Part shown: piece by piece, positions 57,220-64,000 of the stretch
Layout of the letters: every line of letters begins with the position of its first letter
How positions within the stretch are numbered: the stretch's first letter is position 1
Assembly (NCBI GenBank): GCA_934401725.1
Contig: CAKRSS010000004.1
Coordinates: forward strand, 1-64,000
Source of the DNA: an uncultured Eubacteriales bacterium
Lineage (GTDB): Bacteria; Bacillota; Clostridia; Oscillospirales; CAG-272
Direction of reading: 5' to 3'
DNA length: 64,000 nt
Notes under the pieces: generated by a model
Database searches by the model: none
What the model was told of the DNA's origin: nothing
The model's input: the letters and a program-made list of their open reading frames with translations, nothing else
Translations under genes and position numbers: made by a program

Positions 57220-58283
57220 GTGTTACCGTAAGCAGATTCGGAACGCTTCCGGACGGGAGCGCGGCGTCGCTCTACCGCATAGCGGCGGCGTCCGGCGCGT
57301 ATGTCGATATAACGGACTTCGGCGGCGCGGTCGTGCGCCTGTGCGTTCCCGACCGGGACGGCAGGTCCGGCGACGTTGTCTGCGGCTACGACACGCTTGA
57401 CAGCTACGTCCGCGGCGACGGCTATCAGGGTGCGCTCATCGGGCGCGTCGGCAACCGCATCGCGGGCGGCTGCTTTACGCTTGACGGACAGGAGTACACG
57501 CTCTACCGCAACGACGGTGAGAACTCTCTGCACGGCGGGCGTGTCGGCTTTTCGCACCGCCTCTGGCAGGCGTCCGCCGGCGACGACTCGCTGACGCTGA
57601 CGCTCACCTCGCCCGACGGCGAGGAGGGGTACCCCGGCCGCATGGACGTGCGCGTGGTCTACCGCTTTGCACGCCGCGACGGCGCGGACGTGCTCTCAAT
57701 AGAGTACTTTGCCGTGAGCGACCGCAGAACGCTCATAAACCTCACAAACCATACATATTTCAACCTCGGCGGCTATGCCGGGGGGGACGTGCTCGACCAC
57801 GTCCTCAAAATGGACGCCGACGCATACCTTCCGACGGATGAGTCGCTCATCCCGACGGGCGAGGTGCGCGCGGCGCGCGGTGCGTTTGATTTCACCGGCG
57901 GCCGCGTGCTCGGGCTTGATGTCGACGCGCCCGAGCGTGACCTCATGCTCGCGGGCGGATACGACCACTGCTTCGTATTCCGCGGCGGACGCACTGCGAC
58001 TCCGGTTTCCCGCTGCGAGCTGTACTGCCCGCGCACCGGGCGGCAGATGGAGGTCGTCACCGACCGCCCCTGCGTGCAGTGCTACACGGCCAACTTTACA
58101 AACAACCCTGAGTTCCCCTTCAAGGGAGGCGTCCCGCAGCGCCGCCGCATAGCTGTTTGCCTCGAGACGCAGAACGCGCCCGACAGCGTCCATCACCCCG
58201 AGTTTACCTTCTCCGATGCCCTGCTTGACGCAGGGAAGGAGTTCCGCTCCGTCACCGAGTACCGATTTACAACGCGCGACTGA
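57216..58283 (+). CDS. galM: Aldose 1-epimerase (mutarotase)
   Basis: GalM interconverts alpha and beta anomers of aldoses so the anomeric kinase can act. The 355-residue beta-supersandwich protein contains GRVGNRIAGGCFTLDGQEY, NSLHGG with a catalytic His, NLTNHTYFNLGG with the second His, and PCVQCYTANF plus CLETQNAPDSVHHPEF with the catalytic Glu. The start ATG overlaps the galE stop (ATGA). It is the last gene of the operon. Confidence 0.95.
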   Translation: MSVTVSRFGTLPDGSAASLYRIAAASGAYVDITDFGGAVVRLCVPDRDGRSGDVVCGYDTLDSYVRGDGYQGALIGRVGNRIAGGCFTLDGQEYTLYRNDGENSLHGGRVGFSHRLWQASAGDDSLTLTLTSPDGEEGYPGRMDVRVVYRFARRDGADVLSIEYFAVSDRRTLINLTNHTYFNLGGYAGGDVLDHVLKMDADAYLPTDESLIPTGEVRAARGAFDFTGGRVLGLDVDAPERDLMLAGGYDHCFVFRGGRTATPVSRCELYCPRTGRQMEVVTDRPCVQCYTANFTNNPEFPFKGGVPQRRRIAVCLETQNAPDSVHHPEFTFSDALLDAGKEFRSVTEYRFTTRD

Positions 58284-58355
58284 GAGCGCCGCGTAATATT
58301 CGCGCGGGGGCTCACATATGCTTCACTGAAAGCATTTTTTGTGAGGTATATCAGA

Positions 58356-59609
58356 ATGAGTCCGAAGAGAATATTGGCTTTGATAATGGTGCTCCTGCTG
58401 GCCTTTCTCGGCCTGCCGTTCCCGGCTGTCGCGGAGAATGGTAGCCGGGGAGGCACCGGCGGGAGCGGTGCCAGCGGTGACGGCGACGGCGGAACCGCGC
58501 TTACGGCAGGCTCGCCGACGGGCACGTCGGCGGACGCGCCGGTCGTTCCGACCGACATAACGCCCAACTGCCGCTCGGCCATACTCATGGAGGCCGAAAC
58601 CGGCAAGGTGCTCATGGAGCACAACGCCGACGAGGCGCTGCCCCCGGCGTCGGTCACTAAGATTATGACGCTGCTGCTGGTCATGGAGGCCATCGACGCG
58701 GGCGCTATGAAGCTGACGGATGTGCTCAGCTGCAGCCCCAACGCGGCCTCGATGGGCGGCTCGCAGGTCTATCTTGAGCCGGGCGAGCAGATGGCGGTCG
58801 AGGAGCTGATAAAGTGCGTCGTTATAAGCTCGGCCAACGACGCCGCGGTCATGCTCGCAGAGGGCGTGGCGGGCAGCGAGGAGACGTTTGTCACTCGCAT
58901 GAACAAGCGCGCCGCCGAGCTGGGTATGAAAAACACCGTCTTCAAAAACACAAACGGCCTCGACGACACCGACACCGGGCACGTCACCTCGGCGCGCGAT
59001 ATCGCGATTATGTCGCGCGAGCTGATAAAGCACCCCAAAATCCTCGAGTACAGCGGCATCTGGATGGACACCATACGCAACGGGGCCTTCGGGCTGACCA
59101 ACACCAACCGTCTCATCCGCTTTTACCCCGGCGCGACCGGGCTCAAAACGGGCTCAACCTCCAAGGCAAAGTTTTGCATGAGCGCGACGGCCATGCGCGA
59201 CGGAATGCATCTCATCTGCGTCATTATGGGCGCTGAGACGCGCGACATACGCAACTCCGCCGCGACAGAGCTGCTCGACTGGGGCTTCGCCAACTACTCG
59301 CTATACGCCGACGAGGCGGGCGAGGTCGGCGAGATTCCAGTGACGGGCGGCGTTGGCAACGCCGTGACGGCGAGGTGCGAGCGGTTTTCCGTCGTTGTGC
59401 CGAAGGGCAGCGAGAGCCGCGTCGAGCGGCAACTGACGCTTGAGACGTCGCTCGCCGCACCGGTTAAAAAGGGCGACAGGGTCGGGAGCGTGAAGTATGT
59501 CTGCGGCGGGGAGGTGCTGGGCGAGAATCCGGTATTTTCCGGTGAGAATGTGGCGAAAATCAGCTTCGGTCAGCTTTTTTTGAGGATTTTATCGGCTTTT
59601 GTTATGTAA
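58356..59609 (+). CDS. D-alanyl-D-alanine carboxypeptidase (DacF/PBP5-like)
   Basis: A low-molecular-weight penicillin-binding protein that trims the terminal D-Ala of peptidoglycan stem peptides. The 417-residue product has a signal peptide (about 1-26), a Gly/Ser-rich linker, and the three active-site motifs SVTK (Ser99-Lys102), SAN (Ser158-Asn160) and KTG (Lys263-Gly265). A C-terminal PBP5-type beta domain and an amphipathic membrane-anchoring tail follow. In sporulating Firmicutes such enzymes (DacF, DacB) also adjust spore cortex crosslinking. ATG 58356 follows GTGAGG; a GTG at 58341 is the alternative. Confidence 0.93.
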   Translation: MSPKRILALIMVLLLAFLGLPFPAVAENGSRGGTGGSGASGDGDGGTALTAGSPTGTSADAPVVPTDITPNCRSAILMEAETGKVLMEHNADEALPPASVTKIMTLLLVMEAIDAGAMKLTDVLSCSPNAASMGGSQVYLEPGEQMAVEELIKCVVISSANDAAVMLAEGVAGSEETFVTRMNKRAAELGMKNTVFKNTNGLDDTDTGHVTSARDIAIMSRELIKHPKILEYSGIWMDTIRNGAFGLTNTNRLIRFYPGATGLKTGSTSKAKFCMSATAMRDGMHLICVIMGAETRDIRNSAATELLDWGFANYSLYADEAGEVGEIPVTGGVGNAVTARCERFSVVVPKGSESRVERQLTLETSLAAPVKKGDRVGSVKYVCGGEVLGENPVFSGENVAKISFGQLFLRILSAFVM

Positions 59610-59624
59610 AAAACGAAAAAACTA

Positions 59625-59653
59625 TTGAAAAGCGGACGGAAATATAGTATTAT
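59625..59653 (+). promoter_or_regulatory. Promoter of pgi
   Basis: TTGAAA (59625-59630), 17-bp spacer, TATTAT (59648-59653), about 45 nt before the start codon. Confidence 0.85.
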
Positions 59654-59698
59654 TATATACGATAAAAGAATCCATAAAGACACAGAAGGCTTGAAAAT

Positions 59699-61033
59699 AT
59701 GATTAGCTTAAACGAAAAATACGTAAGACCGTTTGTCAGCGAGGAAGAGCTGGACAATATCAGCGAGATGGTGTATGCCGCGGACGCTATGGTCCGCAAG
59801 GGCACCGGTGCAGGGCACGATTTTCTCGGCTGGGTAGACCTGCCCGAGAACTACGACCGCGCCGAGTTCGGGAAAATAAAGCAGACCGCCAAAAAGATAC
59901 GCGAGATCTGCGACGTTTTCGTCGTTATCGGTATCGGCGGCTCCTACCTCGGCGCACGCGCTGTGGTCGAGTTTCTGAAGTCCAACATGTGCAACAAGGT
60001 GTGCCACGATATGCCCGAGATATACTTCGCCGGCAACAACATCAGCGCCCTTGCCATGAAGGAGCTTATCGAAATCTGCCGCGGACGCCGCGTCTGCATC
60101 AACGTTATATCCAAGTCCGGTAAGACGACGGAGCCCGCTATCGCTTTCCGCATTTTCCGCAGCCTGCTCGAGGAGCAGTACGGCGTTGAGGGCGCAAAGG
60201 AGCGCATCTTCATTACCACCGACCGCGAGCGCGGCAACCTCAAGCACTTTGCTGACAGCATGGGCTACACCACATTCGTGGTGCCCGACGACGTCGGCGG
60301 CCGTTTCTCGGTGCTGACTTCTGTCGGACTGCTACCTATCGCCGTCGCCGGTATCGACATCGACGAGCTGATGGCAGGCGCAAACGACGCCCGCGTCAGG
60401 TTCAGCAAGGCCGACATAAAGACCAACGACTGCTACCGCTACGCCGCCCTGCGTAACATTCTATACCGCAAGGGCAAAGTGACCGAGATTCTGGTGGGCT
60501 ACGAGCAGTACATGCAGATGTTCTGCGAGTGGTGGAAGCAGCTGTACGGCGAGAGCGAGGGCAAGGATCAGCGCGGAATTTATCCGTCGTCCGTCATTTT
60601 CTCGACCGACCTGCACTCGCTAGGTCAGTACATTCAGGACGGTATGCGCAATCAGTTTGAGACGGTCATCTCCATGAAGACGCCGGACGCCGAGGTCATT
60701 ATTCCCGACGACGCCGACAATATCGACGGGCTTAATTTTCTGTCCGGCAAGTCGGTTTACTACGTCAACACCATGGCGCAGAAGGGAACGCTGCTCGCTC
60801 ACGTCGACGGCGGCGTGCCTAACATCGTTCTCGAGGTTGAGAACCGCGACGCACGCAATCTCGGCAGCATGATTTACTTCTTCGAGCTGGCCTGTGCAAT
60901 TTCGGGCTACCTGCTCGGCGTCAACCCCTTCAACCAGCCCGGCGTTGAGGCGTACAAGAACAACATGTTCGCGCTGCTCGGCAAGCCCGGCTTTGAGGAA
61001 GCCCGTGCGGCACTTGAAAACAGATTAGCATAA
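59699..61033 (+). CDS. pgi: Glucose-6-phosphate isomerase
   Basis: Interconverts glucose-6-phosphate and fructose-6-phosphate in glycolysis. The 444-residue length fits the short Firmicutes form. Motifs are VVIGIGGSYLGARAVVEFL, the sugar-phosphate loop ISKSGKTTEPAIAFRIF, DVGGRFSVLTSVGLLPIA, and a C-terminal NPFNQPGVEAYKNNMFALLGKPG. It has its own promoter and is followed 20 nt later by a small P-loop gene. Confidence 0.97.
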   Translation: MISLNEKYVRPFVSEEELDNISEMVYAADAMVRKGTGAGHDFLGWVDLPENYDRAEFGKIKQTAKKIREICDVFVVIGIGGSYLGARAVVEFLKSNMCNKVCHDMPEIYFAGNNISALAMKELIEICRGRRVCINVISKSGKTTEPAIAFRIFRSLLEEQYGVEGAKERIFITTDRERGNLKHFADSMGYTTFVVPDDVGGRFSVLTSVGLLPIAVAGIDIDELMAGANDARVRFSKADIKTNDCYRYAALRNILYRKGKVTEILVGYEQYMQMFCEWWKQLYGESEGKDQRGIYPSSVIFSTDLHSLGQYIQDGMRNQFETVISMKTPDAEVIIPDDADNIDGLNFLSGKSVYYVNTMAQKGTLLAHVDGGVPNIVLEVENRDARNLGSMIYFFELACAISGYLLGVNPFNQPGVEAYKNNMFALLGKPGFEEARAALENRLA

Positions 61034-61053
61034 ATATAAACTGGAGGAACAAA

Positions 61054-61461
61054 ATGATCAAACTTATTACCGGTGTTCCCGGAACAGGCAAGACCAAGAT
61101 GCTCATAGGCATGGTCAACGAGGCTGTTCAGTCCTCGAAGGGCAACATTGTCTGCATCGAAAAGGGCATCAAGCTGCGCTTTGACATCAATTACAACGCA
61201 CGTCTGATAAACACAGACGAGTACCTCATTGACGACGCTCAGTCGTTGTTCGGATTCCTTGCCGGAATCATCGCCAGCAATCATGACGTCACCGAGATTT
61301 TTATAGATTCTGCTCTCAAGATCTGCCAGAACGATATGGCAGCATTTGAGATGGCAGTCCGCGAGATGGAGCTGCTCTCCAGCAAGACGGGAGTTGACAT
61401 AATCCTCACCTCATCTATCCCGAAGGGCAAGGAGTCTGAGGCGCTCAAGAAATTTATTTGA
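61054..61461 (+). CDS. Small P-loop NTPase-like protein
   Basis: A 135-residue protein with a Walker A motif GVPGTGKTKM near the N-terminus and an ATPase-like fold (FIDSALKICQNDM as a possible Walker B region, DIILTSSIPKGK near the end). It is only the core of a P-loop domain and has no recognisable partner domain. GGAGG precedes the ATG, and it lies 20 nt after pgi, so it is probably co-transcribed. Homologues are widespread in Clostridia as hypothetical ATP-binding proteins; function unknown. Confidence 0.78.
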   Translation: MIKLITGVPGTGKTKMLIGMVNEAVQSSKGNIVCIEKGIKLRFDINYNARLINTDEYLIDDAQSLFGFLAGIIASNHDVTEIFIDSALKICQNDMAAFEMAVREMELLSSKTGVDIILTSSIPKGKESEALKKFI

Positions 61462-61471
61462 CGCGCATTTT

Positions 61472-61500
61472 CCGGGGGCGTGACGCGCCCCCGGCTTTTT
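61472..61500 (+). terminator. Terminator after the P-loop gene
   Basis: CCGGGGGCG (61472-61480), loop TGACG, CGCCCCCGG (61486-61494), then CTTTTT. Confidence 0.93.
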
Positions 61501-61630
61501 GCTTTTCGAACGACGGGGGAGCGCGGTGCTTTTTTGGAGCTTGCGCAAGCCTTCCGCGAAAATTTCGTTATAATTGACGGTTGCTATTGATTATTGAGCT
61601 GCTGCGGGATATAATTATATGTGTGAAGAC

Positions 61631-61675
61631 AAGGCTTCGCCACGCAATTCATGAATCGCGAGGCGTGCCATAAGG
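61631..61675. repeat. AAGGCATCACC-type repeat, copy 4 (degenerate)
   Basis: A palindrome-like segment starting AAGGCTTCGCCACGCAAT and ending GGCGTGCCATAAGG, similar in size and layout to the 33870 copy. It lies directly before the ribosome site of the flippase gene. Confidence 0.55.
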
Positions 61676-61683
61676 AGACGGAA

Positions 61684-63096
61684 ATGAACAAATACAGAAA
61701 GCTGATGTCTGATACCCTCATACTCGGGCTTGGCACCTTTGCCTCAAAGGTGCTTGTCTTTTTGCTCATGCCGCTTTATACCGCTTGTCTGAGTCCCGAG
61801 CAGTACGGCACAGCCGATCTCATCTCGCAGACGGCAAACCTGATCATTCCGCTCGCCTGCGCGGGCATTTGCGACGGTCTTTTTCGCTTCACGCTCGACT
61901 CGGGTGCGGACAAGCCGTCGGTGTTCCGGACGGGGCTGCGCATACTCTGCGTCGCGTCGCTGGTTTTTCTCGCCGTCTCGCCGTTGCTGTTTTTTCTCGA
62001 CGTGTTCACGGGGTACGCGTGGCTGATTGTGGTCTATGTGCTGGCGTCTAATCTGCACTCGGCGTGCGCGCAGTACATCCGCGCCTGCGACCGGCCGCGG
62101 CTGTTCGCAGTGCAGGGAATAGTCAACACCGCGCTGGTCATCGCGCTGAATCTGCTGTTTCTGCTTGTGTTCGACATGGGAGTGACGGGGTACGTGCTCT
62201 CGGTTGTGCTGGCCGACCTGCTCGTGAGCATTATGCTCGTTCTCTACGCCAGACTCGACCGCGACGTGCGCGCCGGGCGCTTCTCGCGCGAGCTTGCCGG
62301 GCGGCTGATACGCTACAGCCTGCCAATGATCCCCACCACCATCTTCTGGTGGATAACCAACGTGTCCGACCGCTACATCGTCACGGCGATATGCGGCAAG
62401 ACCGACAACGGCATATATTCCGCCGCCTACAAAATTCCGACGCTCATAACACTGCTGTGCTCGGTGTTTTACGAGGCGTGGCAGTTTTCCGCCGTGCGTG
62501 ACGCCGAGAACAAGACCAAGTCCGACTTTTTCGGCCGGGTGTTTGGCTACTATTCCGCGCTCATGCTGACGGGCGGCGCGGGCGTGGTACTGCTCTGCCG
62601 CGTTCTCTCGGGAATGCTGCTCAACAAAGCCTACGAGGACGCGTGGAAGTACATTCCCGTGCTGACGCTGGCGGCCGTCTTCTCGGCGCTGACGACGTTT
62701 ATGGGAAGCGTATATCTCGTCAAAAAGAAGAGCATGATGTCGTTTCTGACCTCGATGTTCGGCGCAGTGCTCAATATAATTCTCAATTTTATTATGATAC
62801 CGTCCATGGGCGCGCAGGGTGCTGCCGTCGCGACGGCGATAAGCTACGCCGCAGTCTTCGTCCTGCGGACGATAACGGCGCAGCGGCATGTAAGCTTCCC
62901 GGTCAGGTACGTGCGGCTGGCGCTCGGCACGGCGCTGCTCATCGCGCAGTGCGTCGTGACTGTGCTCGAGGTGCGGCTGTGGTACGTCTGGTCGGCGGTG
63001 CTGACACTGGCTGTCGTGGTGCTCAACGCGCGCGCGCTGTGGGGCTTTGTCACGGGCACAATCGGACAGCTGCGCCGCCGCGGCTCGCGCGAGTGA
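61684..63096 (+). CDS. Polysaccharide biosynthesis flippase (Wzx/MATE-like)
   Basis: A 470-residue membrane protein with about 12-14 transmembrane segments, of the oligosaccharide flippase (polysaccharide_synt) superfamily. It moves lipid-linked oligosaccharides across the membrane in capsule, wall-polymer or exopolysaccharide synthesis. The N-terminus LMSDTLILGLGTFASKVLVFLLMPLYTACLSPEQYGTADLI is typical, and the long helix array continues to the end. ATG 61684 follows GGAGACGG; an upstream ATG at 61651 lies in the repeat. No glycosyltransferases are nearby. Confidence 0.9.
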   Translation: MNKYRKLMSDTLILGLGTFASKVLVFLLMPLYTACLSPEQYGTADLISQTANLIIPLACAGICDGLFRFTLDSGADKPSVFRTGLRILCVASLVFLAVSPLLFFLDVFTGYAWLIVVYVLASNLHSACAQYIRACDRPRLFAVQGIVNTALVIALNLLFLLVFDMGVTGYVLSVVLADLLVSIMLVLYARLDRDVRAGRFSRELAGRLIRYSLPMIPTTIFWWITNVSDRYIVTAICGKTDNGIYSAAYKIPTLITLLCSVFYEAWQFSAVRDAENKTKSDFFGRVFGYYSALMLTGGAGVVLLCRVLSGMLLNKAYEDAWKYIPVLTLAAVFSALTTFMGSVYLVKKKSMMSFLTSMFGAVLNIILNFIMIPSMGAQGAAVATAISYAAVFVLRTITAQRHVSFPVRYVRLALGTALLIAQCVVTVLEVRLWYVWSAVLTLAVVVLNARALWGFVTGTIGQLRRRGSRE

Positions 63097-63135
63097 ATAA
63101 TATAATTTTTGCAAACCTTCAAGGAGAAAACCCCA

Positions 63136-64000
63136 ATGACCCCAAATTACCGCCTCACGCGGATAGCCTGCTACATGGGTAACATTTCCATGTCCGCTGT
63201 GGCAAACCTCACCCCGCTGCTGTTTCTGACCTTCCGCGAGCTGTACGGAATTTCGTACACGCTGCTCGGACTGCTCGTCACGGTGAATTTTCTGACGCAG
63301 CTGGCTATCGACATGATATTCTCACTGTTCTCGCACCGCTTCAACATTCCTTTTGTCGTGCGTATGACGCCTTGGATTACCGTGACGGGACTTGTGATTT
63401 TCGCCGTCATGCCAATGCTTTTCCCCGGTGCGGCATATGCCTTTATCGTCGTAGGGACGCTGATATTCTCGTCGTCGGCGGGACTCAGCGAGGTGCTTAT
63501 CAGTCCAGTTGTGGCAGCCATACCGTCCGACAACCCCAGCCGCGACATGAGTATGCTCCATTCGATCTATGCGTGGGGTGTCGTCGGCGTGGCGATTATC
63601 ACGACGCTGCTGCTCCGCCTTGTCGGGCACGAGCATTGGCAGTATGTGGCACTCATGTGGTGCGCGGTGCCGGTTTGCGGCGGAATTCTCTTCGCGTGCG
63701 CGCCGCTGCCTCCGCTTGAGACGCCCAAGCGCACCTCGGGGGCGGTCGGAATGTTCAAAAACCGCTGGGTGATGCTGTGCGTGCTGTCGATATTCTGCGG
63801 CGGCGCGGCGGAAAACACCATCTCGCAGTGGTGCTCGAGCTATATAGAGAGCGCGCTCGGCGTTTCAAAGACGTACGGCGACATTTTCGGCGTGGCGGGC
63901 TTTGCCCTCATGCTCGGACTCGGCCGCACGCTTTACGCCAAGCTCGGCCGACGCATATATCCGGTGGTGCTCTGGGGCTTTTCCGGGGCGGTCGTCTGCT
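63136..64000 (+). CDS. Major facilitator superfamily transporter (partial, runs off window)
   Basis: An open frame of 288 codons with no stop before the window ends, encoding at least nine transmembrane segments. It resembles MFS sugar-type transporters without clear specificity (NLTPLLFLTFRELYGISYTLLGLL, LSIFCGGAAENTISQWCSSYIESALGVS). The frame starts at ATG 63136 behind AAGGAG, 40 nt after the flippase gene. The C-terminal third is missing because the window ends. Confidence 0.88.
   Translation, partial: MTPNYRLTRIACYMGNISMSAVANLTPLLFLTFRELYGISYTLLGLLVTVNFLTQLAIDMIFSLFSHRFNIPFVVRMTPWITVTGLVIFAVMPMLFPGAAYAFIVVGTLIFSSSAGLSEVLISPVVAAIPSDNPSRDMSMLHSIYAWGVVGVAIITTLLLRLVGHEHWQYVALMWCAVPVCGGILFACAPLPPLETPKRTSGAVGMFKNRWVMLCVLSIFCGGAAENTISQWCSSYIESALGVSKTYGDIFGVAGFALMLGLGRTLYAKLGRRIYPVVLWGFSGAVVC

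Overview
This window reads as chromosomal DNA of a GC-rich, endospore-forming Clostridia member, probably a gut-type Oscillospirales/Ruminococcaceae relative (inference; no database search was possible). The lineage rests on the spore genes gpr, spoIIP and sigG, a set of peptidoglycan-binding/SpoIID-like proteins, a ClpC-type Clp ATPase, a YlbF-family protein next to mutS, an archaeal/eukaryotic-type glycyl-tRNA synthetase, and consistent sigma-A promoters (TTGxxx-17-TATAAT) with GGAGG ribosome sites. I see no prophage, CRISPR array, rRNA operon or complete insertion sequence.

Layout. 1-596: gene-free DNA rich in hairpins. 597-2691 (-): gpr-spoIIP. 3003-7034 (+): oligopeptide-binding lipoprotein, metallophosphoesterase, XRE regulator with a small membrane protein. 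7035-7594: dense repeats, including an 86-bp inverted pair. 7595-8734 (-): manA and tRNA-Val. 8979-10956 (+): NusG-II protein, Gx transporter and ApbE flavin transferase. 10975-19601 (+): miaB, ylbF-like, mutS, mutL, tgt and a phosphatase. 19621-23840 (+): tldD, tldE/pmbA, glyS. 23997-26726 (-): MutS-like ATPase and Xer recombinase. 27057-28219 (+): membrane protein and HAD phosphatase. 28349-33279 (-): clpC and three spore/cell-wall-type proteins. 33400-33486 (+): tRNA-Leu.

33916-43000 is the main accessory region, a carbohydrate-catabolic locus. A DeoR repressor, an intracellular GH39-like hydrolase and a ceramidase-like hydrolase lie on the minus strand. They diverge from an FGGY kinase, a fucose-isomerase-like gene carrying one in-frame TAG, a YjbQ protein, a SIS isomerase and a triose-phosphate-isomerase-like enzyme. 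The three promoters share AACGAA-type motifs, which suggests a DeoR regulon. 43283-49214 (+) continues with secreted or surface proteins (solute-binding lipoprotein, Thr-rich surface protein, EEP-family lipoprotein) and a metallo-beta-lactamase protein. 49302-51428 (-) holds tfoX-like, P-loop kinase and FAD oxidoreductase genes; 51585-52376 (+) an SGNH hydrolase.

52513-53766: rplS and sigG. 53817-54103: a strong promoter followed by a large hairpin. 54150-58283: an operon of sugar nucleotidyltransferase, NahK-like anomeric kinase, galE and galM, resembling a non-Leloir hexosamine/galactose route. 58356-61461: dacF-type carboxypeptidase, pgi and a small P-loop protein. 61684-64000: polysaccharide flippase and an MFS transporter cut by the window edge.

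Between operons there is a recurring palindromic element (starting AAGGCATCACCGCGCAAT) at 8921, 33870, 43028 and, degenerate, at 61631. The best candidates for unexplained biology are the DeoR-controlled locus with its amber-interrupted isomerase and embedded YjbQ and TIM-like enzymes, the paired EEP and MBL proteins with GH67N-like modules, and the structured non-coding segments at 7046-7594 and 53817-54103.
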